A stretch of DNA of 6,590 nucleotides from Deltaproteobacteria bacterium (GCA_016874895.1 VGSX01000203.1:1-6590); one strand, 5' to 3'; shown: positions 1 through 6,585, counted from the first letter of the stretch. Notes: generated by a model not told the origin, from the letters alone. Numbers and translations: made by a program.

Positions 1-83
1 CAACGCAGGTATGAATTCTGGGTGTGAGGGCTGTAGGCTTTAAGAAGTAAATCCTCTCGCATCTGATCGTGTAGTTTTCCCAT
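1..83 (-). CDS. Tyrosine recombinase/integrase, N-terminal fragment (runs off window)
   Basis: Reading leftward from an ATG at 83-81, the frame is open to the window edge and gives 27 residues, including the stretch KAYSPHTQNSYL. The 'SPxTQxxY' signature is typical of the N-terminal SAM-like (core-binding) domain of XerC/D-type and IS91-associated integrases, which bind DNA and carry out site-specific strand exchange. The start is supported by a perfect AGGAGG ribosome binding site (minus strand, 95-90) six bases before the ATG. The catalytic domain lies outside the window, so activity cannot be judged. It lies beside decayed genes and a second, broken integrase, which suits an accessory region. 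Its family is inferred from a short stretch only; the exact subfamily is open. Confidence 0.7.
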   Translation of the reverse strand, partial: MGKLHDQMREDLLLKAYSPHTQNSYLR

Positions 84-128
84 GGTTTTCCTCCTGGTTG
101 GTTCTGGATTATTGGAGGAAACTACACG
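68..128. repeat. Imperfect inverted repeat flanking the integrase start
   Basis: CGTGTAGTTT at 68-77 is repeated exactly in inverted orientation as AAACTACACG at 119-128. If one-base gaps are allowed, similarity extends a few bases on both sides (GAT-CGTG against GATACGTG). The left arm lies in the first codons of the integrase and the right arm about 35 bases upstream of its start codon, so the pair brackets the ribosome binding site. It could be a recombinase binding or autoregulatory site, an element end, or a small inverted duplication. The sequence alone does not decide. From 129 to 259 I see nothing else convincing. Confidence 0.4.
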
Positions 129-259
129 TATCTGTCAGGGAAGACGAGGAAAAAGGCTGGAGATTTTTTTCTGAGAGGTTTACGATGGTCGAGAGGGTGG
201 TTAAAGAGAAATCGGGTGGTTTATCTACCACGCGAAGCGTTTAGTTCATGATCTGGTGA

Positions 260-551
260 TTGAAACCTGCTGATTCTCTGAAACGTTTCTATAGTTACCC
301 CCATATCACCGGTCAGCAATTTACTTCCAATATGGTTTTTGGAAAAGATGCCCTTGACTCCGTTCAAGCTATTGCCCACAATAAGGTCATGATCATCGAC
401 GAGAAGATGGTCATTGCCGTGTCGTTTAATTCACTCGGTCGGCGGAAGAACGCCGAGAACTTGCCGATTATCCAGGATGCACTGGCGGCAAAATACCTTG
501 AGAACTTGGCGGGCAGGAAGCAAAGACGGCCAACGGTTTGCTGGTAAGGCT
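260..551 (+). pseudogene. Phospholipase D-family nuclease, degraded C-terminal part
   Basis: The frame from 260 contains AIAHNKVMIIDEKMVI, which carries the HxKxxxxD catalytic motif of phospholipase D-like nucleases (Nuc/Zucchini type): His codon 377-379, Lys 383-385, Asp 398-400. It then has SFN, KNAEN and AAKYLEN, all in the family's usual order. The gene is broken. A stop codon (TGA 257-259) sits just before the frame, and most of the N-terminal domain is missing. The usual SFNFTxAAEEKNAEN segment is two residues short, with the expected F-T-R-S-A-E readable in another frame after 430, which suggests paired small indels. An extra T near 506 pushes the conserved W...FAGK tail (507-548) into the next frame. 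It was probably a secreted or phage/plasmid-associated nuclease; no functional product is expected. The break points are my reading of frame changes. Confidence 0.72.
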
Positions 552-617
552 GACAAGCGCACCCAGCAAGCCGTCATCATGAGCCTCATCATCATCGGCG
601 AGGCCGCCACAAAGGTG
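552..617 (+). pseudogene. HepT-like (DUF86) toxin fragment
   Basis: In frame with the shifted tail of the preceding nuclease remnant are 22 residues beginning DKRTQQAVIMSLIIIGEAA. This is the 'DxxTQxAVxxxLxxIGEAA' helix typical of HepT-like proteins, the RNase/HEPN toxin half of MNT-HepT (nucleotidyltransferase antitoxin) pairs. The similarity ends at about 617. The family's C-terminal RxxxxH catalytic motif (usually in RNRIAH) is absent, and so are the N-terminal helices and any MNT partner. This is a relic, not an active toxin. It is joined directly to the nuclease remnant, so the two now share one open frame. The match is short but distinctive. Confidence 0.6.
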
Positions 618-664
618 TTAGGCCCTGACCGAATCTATTCACACCCGAAAGGAAATTTTCCACA

Positions 665-1411
665 GTGGATATCCCAAGAATATTCACCATCACTGAAAGC
701 GCTCACCGCATCCACAACCCGATCACACCCGAAAAGCTCGCCGCTCTCGGCGAGGCGTTGCGTCTGGAACCGGGGACCCGTGTGCTCGACCTCGGCAGCG
801 GTTCGGGGGAGATGCTATGCACCTGGGCACGCGATCACGGCGTCATCGGCACCGGCATCGACATGAGCCAGTTGTTCACCGAGCAAGCGAAACTCCGTGC
901 TGAAGAACTCGGCGTAGCCGATCAAGTCAAGTTCATCCATGGCGATGCTGCCGGCTATGTCTCTGACGAGAAGGCCAGTGTGGCAGCCTGTGTCGGCGCC
1001 ACTTGGATCGCCGGGGGAGTCGGCGGCACTATCGAGCTTCTAGCGCAAAGCTTGCGCACCGGAGGGCTCATCCTCATCGGCGAGCCCTACTGGCGGCAGT
1101 TACCGCCGACGGAAGATGTTGCCAAGGGGTGTCTTGCCAACTCAATCTCCGACTTTCTCATGCTTCCAGAACTTCTTGCGTCTTTCGGCCGCCTTGGCTA
1201 CGACGTCGTTGAAATGGTTCTGGCTGACCAAGACGGCTGGGATAGATACGAGGCGGCCAAATGGTTCACCATGCGCCGATGGCTTGAAGCCAATCCCGAC
1301 GACGAGTTCGCCAAAGATGTCCGAGCCAAACTGACCTCGGAACCCGAGCGCTACGCTGCTTACACGCGTGAATACCTGGGCTGGGGTGTGTTCGCGCTGA
1401 TGCCGCGGTGA
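665..1411 (+). CDS. Class I SAM-dependent methyltransferase
   Basis: This is a complete 248-residue protein with a Rossmann-type methyltransferase fold. Motif I is VLDLGSGSGE (residues 40-49), followed by the acidic residue after strand beta2 in GTGIDMS (D66), the adenine-contacting HGDAA (92-96), and the GGLILIGEPYW strand (133-143). These predict S-adenosylmethionine binding in the cytoplasm; the substrate (small molecule, lipid or protein) cannot be told from sequence. The start is GTG at 665, preceded by AAGGAAA about 10 bases upstream; no better ATG exists before the conserved domain. It is the only intact gene in the left part, with nuclease/HepT relics upstream and a convergent broken integrase downstream. 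It is therefore likely cargo of an insertion, or a survivor. No terminator with a T-tract follows. Confidence 0.85.
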   Translation: MDIPRIFTITESAHRIHNPITPEKLAALGEALRLEPGTRVLDLGSGSGEMLCTWARDHGVIGTGIDMSQLFTEQAKLRAEELGVADQVKFIHGDAAGYVSDEKASVAACVGATWIAGGVGGTIELLAQSLRTGGLILIGEPYWRQLPPTEDVAKGCLANSISDFLMLPELLASFGRLGYDVVEMVLADQDGWDRYEAAKWFTMRRWLEANPDDEFAKDVRAKLTSEPERYAAYTREYLGWGVFALMPR

Positions 1412-1449
1412 TGCGTTGGCGCACCCGGCGGATCTTCAACGGCTGTGCC

Positions 1450-2462
1450 GCCGCTCACTGCCATGATCCGGAAAAAATCATGCCCTGCCAGCCGCCAGTT
1501 ATTGCTAGCCGTATGCCTCCGATCGTGAAAGGTACAATCTTCAATCCCTGCTGATTTTTTAGCGGTATTGAAAGCCTTTTGAAACGTGCTCCCGAAAGCC
1601 TTGCCCTTGTATTGAAAGACCCGCAAGCTGGGCAACCCCTGGGCATGGCCTTGAACATCTCAACAAGTTCCAGTGCCAAAGGAATAAGCCGCCCCTCGTT
1701 GGTCTTGGTATCTTCCGGCCTCAGGGTAATGAATCCCTTCTTTATGTCCACCTGCCCCCACGTGAGATTTAAAATATCTCCCTGCCGCATGCCGGTGTAA
1801 AATTCCACCTTAATAATGGGTTTTAATTTCTCCGAACTTGCCGCTAACAGCCGAATATATTCATCGGGAGACAAAAGCCGGTTCCGTTCGTTGTTCTCTT
1901 TGAGCAATCTCACCAATTGAGCCGGGTTCCGCTCTGCCTTCTCATTCCGGATTCCCTTGTTGAAAACCGTTTTTAAAAGAGTGACTTCCCGGTTCACCGT
2001 CGCCAACGCGGTCAATTTATCCGGAGTTAGCCCGGAGGGGGCCGCCAGCCGTTTCAGCTTATACTCTTCCATCATGGCCGGAGTGATATCCTTTAAGAGA
2101 AAATCGCCCAGATGAGGAAGCAACTTAGCCAGTAATTCCTTATCCCGCTTATAGCTCCGCTTGGCCTTGACTTCCGGGAGGGTTAAATACCATTGTGCCA
2201 AAGCCTTAAAGGTAGTCCTGGCTTCCGGGGATTTCTTAATATGCCGTCCCTCAGTGATTAGGCTCTTTACTTCCCGGTATCTTTGTTCCGCCGCCGCCTT
2301 GTTTGGGCCGATCCGCTCTCGCTCCCGCTTGCCGTCCACACGATAATCAATCCACCATACCCGCCCGGAGTGCTTCGCCAAGAGGAAACCGCAGCCTTTA
2401 CAGGCCTTTTCCTTCTGCGGATTGCGCCTCTTGCACTGTGGGCATCCAACTAACAGGGCCAT
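1450..2462 (-). pseudogene. Tyrosine recombinase/phage integrase, frameshifted and 3'-truncated
   Basis: The leftward frame from ATG 2462 starts with a zinc ribbon (C7-x2-C10-x10-C21-x2-C24). It continues with an arm-binding-like segment (GRVWWIDYRVDGK, 33-45), a core-binding domain (about 83-190) and the start of the catalytic domain, with Arg226 in TGMRQGD and Lys253 in DTKTNEG. After codon 276 homology moves to another frame (VFQYKGKAFGS..., then FHDRRHT with the HxxR motif). This is a net -1 change at a run of four Cs (plus strand 1636-1639). The shifted frame loses similarity after FRIMAVSG at about 1450 and then reads antisense through the methyltransferase 3' end. The final GH motif and the nucleophilic tyrosine are gone, so it should be inactive. 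Ribosome binding site GGGAGGG (2476-2470) is seven bases from the start. It probably once drove integration of this region. Confidence 0.85.
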
Positions 2463-2675
2463 TTATTTTCCCTCCCGCTCAAGTTCTTTTTCTAGTCCTT
2501 TTAATGCCCAATGAAGCATGCTGGGGATCGCGCGCATGCCGCTCTCCCATCTATATACAGTTATGTTTTTCACCCCCAGGAAGTCTGCCAATTGTTTCTG
2601 GGTCAGTCCATAAATTTTTAATAAGAAGGTATATTCTGATTGTTGCCAGGTAGGGTTGCTTAATTCGGTGGCAGG
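2463..2675 (-). pseudogene. Small Cro/C1-type helix-turn-helix protein, start codon missing
   Basis: The minus frame is open from 2675 (just after a TGA at 2678-2676) to a TAA at 2465-2463 and encodes 70 codons. It contains YGLTQKQLADFLGVKNITVY followed by RWESG, a standard HTH_3/XRE DNA-binding motif. A helical C-terminus ends in EKELEREGK. The TAA is immediately followed by the integrase ATG (TAAATG), so the two genes were translationally coupled, which fits an integrase-linked regulator or excisionase-like protein. There is no ATG, GTG or TTG between the upstream stop and the HTH, so the 5' end seems deleted or mutated; a non-canonical start cannot be excluded. Only 11 bases separate it from the stop of the upstream TPR gene, so this is a likely edge of the mobile region. 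It is too short for routine gene calling. Confidence 0.65.
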
Positions 2676-2686
2676 TCAAGGATCGA

Positions 2687-4315
2687 TCAGGTTTTGAGAC
2701 CCGCCAGGCGCAAGCCGTCCATGATGGCATCAATGAGATAATCGAATTTGGCGTAGCAACCGATAAGAAAACGGGCCTGTTGCGGGAAATCGGGTTTCAA
2801 GGAAAGGAGTTCGGCCAGGGCTTGGGCGGCCTTGCCCCTGTGGCCCAAGCGGCCCAGGGAGGCGGCCCGGAGGAGCGGGTCCCAGAAGAGTTGGGGCATT
2901 CTTAACTGTTGGGCCTCTTGATAAGCCTGGGAGCAATCCTCCTGGAGTATGGCAGAAAAACACGGCGCCATATGGAACCAGCCTGGGAAGTGGGGGTTTA
3001 ACTCTATGCCTTTGGCGAGGATAGCCAGCCCCTGCTCCCATTCACCGTAGAGGGCCAGGAGCCAGCCGAGGAAGCCGATGGGGGTGGGAGCGTTGGGGTT
3101 GAGGGCGAGGGCAGTTTCGGCCTCGGCCAGAAACAACTCCCGTTCGTTGCGGAAAAAATAGACATGAGCCAAAGCGGCGCGGGTAATCTGGTTTTCCGGT
3201 TCCAAGGCCACCCCTTGCCGGGCGGCAGCCAGGGACAGCTCCAGGGACGAGGCCAGGGGAGCTATATGCAGAGAGTAACTCTGGCCATAGAGGAATGACA
3301 GGAAACTCCACACTAAACCCGATTCCGGCTCCCGCTGCCCGGCCTTTTCCAATACCTCCAGGGTTTCGGCATAGGTCCGGGGACTCAAAACGGTGTTGTG
3401 GTGATAGAAGTGCAGGAAGGCCTCATAGGTCTCAAGTGACTCAGGGGGCTTGCGCCGAGCTTCCCGGGACAGGGTCCGGAAGATGATACCGTAAAGGCTG
3501 CCGATTTTGCCCACCACGATCCTGGCAATTTCTTCCTGCAAGGCTATGATCCGATCAGCCGTTAGCTCCCGGCAGAATTGCTCGCCCCAAAGCCGGGAAC
3601 CATCCCGGGCATCGATCAATTGGAGGTTTATTTTTATCACTCCCCCGGCTTTGCGCACACTTCCCCCCACGAGAAAACGCACCTTCAGATCTCGACCTAT
3701 TTCCCTGACGTCCAGTTCCTTACCTTTGTAGAACCGGGTGGATTGAAAGGCAATCACCCGTAAGTCTTGATAGCGGGCCAGTTCACTGATTAATTCTTCA
3801 CCCAAGCCATCGGTAAAATACTCCTGCTGAGGGTCACCCGCAAGATTCAGTAAAGGCAGGACGGCTACACTGGGTCCCGAGGTGAGGGTCAGGGCTGATT
3901 CGGCCGAAGGCGCCGCGCCTTCGTAGGGCTCCCTTGAGCCACTGCGAAAAACGGGGACATAGGTTCCTTTGGGAATATCAATCCGGATGGGGCAGTGGGC
4001 GCCCTGAGTCAGGTAGTAGTATTCCAAAGCCCGGCGCAGGCGGCCACCCAGAATTCGGACGATGGGATCTTTATTGCCGTCAAATTCAGCATCCCTGCCA
4101 AAGGCCTGGGTGGCGATGGAATAGCCCTTAATTTCTTCGGTTTTTCCTGCCAGAGTCTTTTCTACCACAAACCGGAGCATCTGCCGCAGCAGGGCCGAGC
4201 CCTGGAAGTCGGGACTGGCTAGAATCTTCTCCAGTTCCGCCTGAATATCTTGGGCAGAGATGGAATCACTGCTCGCTGGGTTGATCATTGCGACATTATC
4301 TGAAGCAGTGGCCAA
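2687..4315 (-). CDS. TolB-like/TPR protein with DNA-binding-like N-terminal region
   Basis: This is an intact gene of 542 residues from TTG 4315, or 556 from ATG 4357 (numbering below uses the longer form). Residues about 34-138 form the helical N-terminal domain often found ahead of TolB/FlgO-like modules (LLRQMLRFVVEKTLAGK ... IPKGTYVPVF). Residues 161-282 match the FlgO/TolB N-terminal-like domain (PSVAVLPLLNLAGDPQQEYF, then ELISELARYQDLRVI). Residues about 310-525 are TPR-like helices (ALEPENQ, ALNPNAP, ELNPHFP). The domain set suggests a regulatory or scaffold protein; no cyclase or kinase domain is present. I prefer TTG 4315 because AAGGAG (4327-4322) sits six bases before it, and because the promoter at 4389-4361 would start the transcript near 4354, inside the ATG at 4357. 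It is divergent from the DUF4239-maturase pair. Its biological role is unknown. Confidence 0.85.
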   Translation of the reverse strand: MATASDNVAMINPASSDSISAQDIQAELEKILASPDFQGSALLRQMLRFVVEKTLAGKTEEIKGYSIATQAFGRDAEFDGNKDPIVRILGGRLRRALEYYYLTQGAHCPIRIDIPKGTYVPVFRSGSREPYEGAAPSAESALTLTSGPSVAVLPLLNLAGDPQQEYFTDGLGEELISELARYQDLRVIAFQSTRFYKGKELDVREIGRDLKVRFLVGGSVRKAGGVIKINLQLIDARDGSRLWGEQFCRELTADRIIALQEEIARIVVGKIGSLYGIIFRTLSREARRKPPESLETYEAFLHFYHHNTVLSPRTYAETLEVLEKAGQREPESGLVWSFLSFLYGQSYSLHIAPLASSLELSLAAARQGVALEPENQITRAALAHVYFFRNERELFLAEAETALALNPNAPTPIGFLGWLLALYGEWEQGLAILAKGIELNPHFPGWFHMAPCFSAILQEDCSQAYQEAQQLRMPQLFWDPLLRAASLGRLGHRGKAAQALAELLSLKPDFPQQARFLIGCYAKFDYLIDAIMDGLRLAGLKT

Positions 4316-4360
4316 ATACAACTCCTTGGAAATATGCTGGGAAACTCTCCAGTTCATTCA

Positions 4361-4389
4361 ATAATAGCGGATGATACCCATTGTGTCAA
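4361..4389 (-). promoter_or_regulatory. Sigma70-type promoter for the TolB-like/TPR gene
   Basis: On the minus strand, TTGACA (4389-4384, perfect -35) is followed by a 17-base spacer and TATTAT (4366-4361, five of six matches to the -10). Predicted transcription would begin near 4354. That gives a leader of about 39 bases to the TTG start at 4315 and leaves the ATG at 4357 untranscribed or at the extreme 5' end. Confidence 0.65.
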
Positions 4390-4390
4390 T

Positions 4391-4410
4391 AACGGTAAGT
4401 TACGGTAACA
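4391..4410. promoter_or_regulatory. Phased direct repeat/palindrome, candidate operator
   Basis: ACGGTAA occurs at 4392-4398 and again at 4402-4408, exactly 10 bp apart. The second copy is part of a perfect 5+1+5 palindrome, GTTAC-G-GTAAC (4399-4409). It lies immediately upstream of the -35 of the leftward promoter (about -38 to -55), a position used by activators. It also lies upstream of the rightward operon, so one protein could act on both. The TolB-like/TPR protein is one candidate ligand, but this is inference. I found no good -35/-10 pair for the plus strand; GATAAT at 4418-4423 is a possible -10 with no matching -35. Confidence 0.4.
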
Positions 4411-4445
4411 AGCCCCTGATAATCAACTGAAACTGAAATATGTTT

Positions 4446-4452
4446 AAGGAGG
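4446..4452 (+). promoter_or_regulatory. Ribosome binding site that fixes the DUF4239 gene start
   Basis: AAGGAGG, an almost full anti-16S match, lies eight bases before ATG 4461. The upstream in-frame ATG at 4440 precedes this site by only a few bases and has no ribosome binding site of its own, so 4461 is the start. Confidence 0.8.
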
Positions 4453-4460
4453 ATACTCTC

Positions 4461-5261
4461 ATGAACTTAATCGCCCACTTGGTCGGTCTCAACCAGTTCC
4501 TCTTGTACCTGATCATCGTGGTCGCTTGCCTTCTCGTGGTTCTGGTCTGCTCCCTGGCGGCCAGCCGGCTGGTGGACAACGAGACCAGGCAGGGCCATAA
4601 CGAGATCGCCGGTTATATCCTCACCACGGTTGGAGCGATTTATGGGGTCTTCCTGGCATTTTTAACCGTTATCGTCTGGCAGAACTATGACGACGCCGCC
4701 AGCAATGCCGCCCGGGAAGCGTCCGTGGCGCTGGCTCTGTACCGCAATGTCGATCTTTATCCGGACCAGGAGCAGGCCAGAAAGGTGACAGACAGCCTGT
4801 CGGCCTATGTCCGGAGTGTTATTACCGATATATTCCCGGCCATGGCCAGGATGACCCGGAGCCCGGTCACCGAACAGGCGATGGGCCAGCTCTGGGCCGA
4901 GATCAGAACGATTTCCCCCCGCAACCTGCAGGAGCAGATGATATTTCAGGAAATTCTGCAATCCAACAACAAATTGGCGACCTTGCGAGTTGAGCGGCTC
5001 ATGCAGGCCAATACCCCGAAATTATCCAGCTTCATGCGCCATACCTTGATCATGGGGGCCATTATTACGCTCATCTCGGCTCTGGTCTTCGGAGCCGAGA
5101 ACTTTTGGTGGCACTTCACTCTGACCTCGCTGTTGGCGATCCTGCTGGCAACCATCTTCCTGGTGTTGTTTGAGTTGGGCCATCCCTATGCCAGCCGGAT
5201 CGGCATCACCCCGGCCGATTATGTGGAAGTTTTGCATATCATCGAAAGTTTGAAAAAATAA
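4461..5261 (+). CDS. DUF4239 (bestrophin-like) integral membrane protein
   Basis: This 266-residue protein has four predicted membrane helices, at about residues 11-34, 50-73, 192-211 and 216-238. Between helices 2 and 3 is a large soluble segment (about 74-190) rich in charged helices. The second helix and its flank (GAIYGVFLAFLTVIVWQNYD) and the late LFELGHPY motif are typical of the DUF4239/bestrophin-like domain family. Some members are proposed to be channel-like, but no function is established. There is no cleavable signal peptide. Translation starts at 4461 (see the ribosome binding site entry). It is the first gene of a plus-strand unit: the maturase starts 13 bases after its stop, so the two are probably co-transcribed. 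A link to the maturase or to transport of its substrate is inferred from position only. Confidence 0.83.
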   Translation: MNLIAHLVGLNQFLLYLIIVVACLLVVLVCSLAASRLVDNETRQGHNEIAGYILTTVGAIYGVFLAFLTVIVWQNYDDAASNAAREASVALALYRNVDLYPDQEQARKVTDSLSAYVRSVITDIFPAMARMTRSPVTEQAMGQLWAEIRTISPRNLQEQMIFQEILQSNNKLATLRVERLMQANTPKLSSFMRHTLIMGAIITLISALVFGAENFWWHFTLTSLLAILLATIFLVLFELGHPYASRIGITPADYVEVLHIIESLKK

Positions 5262-5274
5262 GGCGCCTTTCGCC
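5260..5274 (+). promoter_or_regulatory. Short GC-rich hairpin at the DUF4239/maturase junction
   Basis: The 13-base spacer contains the perfect palindrome AAGGCGCCTT (5260-5269). It can alternatively fold as GGCG-CCTTT-CGCC (5262-5274), ending at the base before the maturase ATG. The only Shine-Dalgarno-like bases (AAGG, 5260-5263) fall within it. The start may therefore depend on ribosomes arriving from the upstream gene. This is a weak prediction. Confidence 0.3.
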
Positions 5275-6585
5275 ATGAAGACAGCCCAAACAGGCAACTT
5301 CCCGAAGCTTTGGCGGGGCAAGCCCGTGCGGCGGATGCAGGTCATGGTCAAGCCCACGGGCCCCTTGTGCAATCTCAACTGTACTTACTGCTACTATCTT
5401 TCCAAACAGGACCTGCTCTCCACCCAAAACCGCTGGCGCATCAGCGATGAGATGCTGGAGGCCTTCATCCGGCAGTATTTCCAGGGACAGAACTGCAAAG
5501 AGGTTATTTTTTCCTGGCAGGGCGGCGAGCCGACACTGCTGGGGCTGGACTTTTTCCGCCGGGTGGTGGAGCTGGAGAAGCGCTGTTGCCCGCCCCACGT
5601 CCGGGTCGAGAATGACCTGCAGACCAACGGCACTCTCCTGGACGAGGCCTGGTGCGAGTTTCTGGCGGAGCACAATTTTCTGGTGGGCCTCAGCCTGGAC
5701 GGCCCGAAAGAGATCCATGATCACTACCGCCAGGACAAGGCCGGCCGAGGCAGCTTCGACCAGGTTTTCAGGACTGCCAAACTGCTCAGGAAGCACAAGG
5801 TCCACTTTGCAGTGCTGTGCTGCGTTAACCGCCTCAGCGCCCAGCATCCTCTGAAGGTCTACCGCTTTCTGCGGGATGAAGTGGGGGCCGAGAGAATGCA
5901 GTTCATCCCCATTGTGGAGCCGGTGGGTTTCCGGGAGACGCCGCCCCAGTCCTGGAATCCGCAGTATATGGCGGTGGACGGCTCGCCTGAGTCCCGGCCC
6001 GGCCATCCCTTCTCAATGGTGGAGGACTGGTGCGTGGACCCGGATGATTGGGGGGAGTTTCTCTGCCGGGTTTTTGACGAATGGCGCGCCAAAGACCTTG
6101 GGACCATGTATGTAAATTATTTCGAGGCCGCGGTGGAAACCTGGATGGGGCACGTTTCCCCCTTATGCACCCAGGGGCCGATGTGCGGCAAGGGGCTGGC
6201 CCTGGAACACGACGGTTCCGTCTATGCCTGCGACCACTATGTCTATCCGGAATATCGGCTGGGGAATATCATGGCCCAGCCTTTGGAGGAGATGGCCTAC
6301 TCCGAGGGGATGGAACGCTTCGGCCGAAATAAGGAGGGGGCGCTGCCGGAACAATGCCGGCGGTGCGAGTATGAGTTCGCCTGTTTCGGGGGCTGCCCCA
6401 AAGACCGCTTTTTGAAGACGACGGCGGGGGAGCCGGGGTTGAATTATTTATGTCGGGGCTGGAGGCGGTTTTTCCGGCATGCCGATCCGCACCTCCAACG
6501 AATTGTCCACAGCCTGGGCTTCCCGGTGGTGAAGGAGACCGTGGCGCCGGCCGCAGAGTACTGGAGACCCGAGAAGAAGGCATGA
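5275..6585 (+). CDS. Anaerobic sulfatase-maturating enzyme family protein (radical SAM/SPASM)
   Basis: This complete 436-residue protein belongs to the family that converts an active-site Cys or Ser of sulfatases to formylglycine without oxygen. The radical SAM cluster motif is C32-x3-C36-x2-C39 (CNLNCTYCYY). WQGGEPTL (81-88) is the SAM-binding GGE motif, and NDLQTNGTLL (113-122) and GLSLDGP (138-144) follow as in the family. The SPASM region holds C298, C304, C319, C361, C364, C370, C374 and C393, whose spacing parallels the auxiliary clusters of the Clostridium enzyme. D320 right after C319 corresponds to the proposed catalytic base. All key residues are present, so it should be active. No sulfatase is in the window; the substrate may be encoded downstream. 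The N-terminus extends about 20 residues before the usual MVKPTG start. The Shine-Dalgarno is weak, suggesting coupling to DUF4239. Other SPASM peptide-modifying enzymes remain an alternative. Confidence 0.9.
   Translation: MKTAQTGNFPKLWRGKPVRRMQVMVKPTGPLCNLNCTYCYYLSKQDLLSTQNRWRISDEMLEAFIRQYFQGQNCKEVIFSWQGGEPTLLGLDFFRRVVELEKRCCPPHVRVENDLQTNGTLLDEAWCEFLAEHNFLVGLSLDGPKEIHDHYRQDKAGRGSFDQVFRTAKLLRKHKVHFAVLCCVNRLSAQHPLKVYRFLRDEVGAERMQFIPIVEPVGFRETPPQSWNPQYMAVDGSPESRPGHPFSMVEDWCVDPDDWGEFLCRVFDEWRAKDLGTMYVNYFEAAVETWMGHVSPLCTQGPMCGKGLALEHDGSVYACDHYVYPEYRLGNIMAQPLEEMAYSEGMERFGRNKEGALPEQCRRCEYEFACFGGCPKDRFLKTTAGEPGLNYLCRGWRRFFRHADPHLQRIVHSLGFPVVKETVAPAAEYWRPEKKA

Noticed and set aside
216..231. GTGGT-TTATCT-ACCAC hairpin upstream of the nuclease relic
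   Set aside because: A five-base stem without a T-tract or conserved context is expected by chance.
1426..1453. CGGCGG...CCGCCG inverted repeat (1426-1431 and 1448-1453) as a terminator after the methyltransferase
   Set aside because: There is a 16-base loop with a competing small hairpin, no T-tract follows, and the right arm is integrase coding sequence.
1411..1470. attC site making the methyltransferase a true integron cassette
   Set aside because: No paired RYYYAAC/GTTRRRY core sites with a foldable stem were found after the stop codon.
1360..1635. 91-codon minus-strand frame as a separate gene
   Set aside because: Its first part is the shifted continuation of the integrase (HxxR motif) and its last part is antisense to the methyltransferase.
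2730..3311. Two proline-rich minus-strand frames (2730-3041 and 3042-3311)
   Set aside because: They are out-of-frame shadows of the intact TolB-like/TPR gene on the same strand.
4440..4460. Earlier ATG (4440) as start of the DUF4239 gene
   Set aside because: It lies before the strong AAGGAGG site at 4446-4452 and has none of its own; ATG 4461 is correctly spaced.
5239..6006. 255-codon minus-strand open frame
   Set aside because: It is antisense to the radical SAM gene, whose motifs are complete. The translation has no recognisable domain and reflects high GC third positions.
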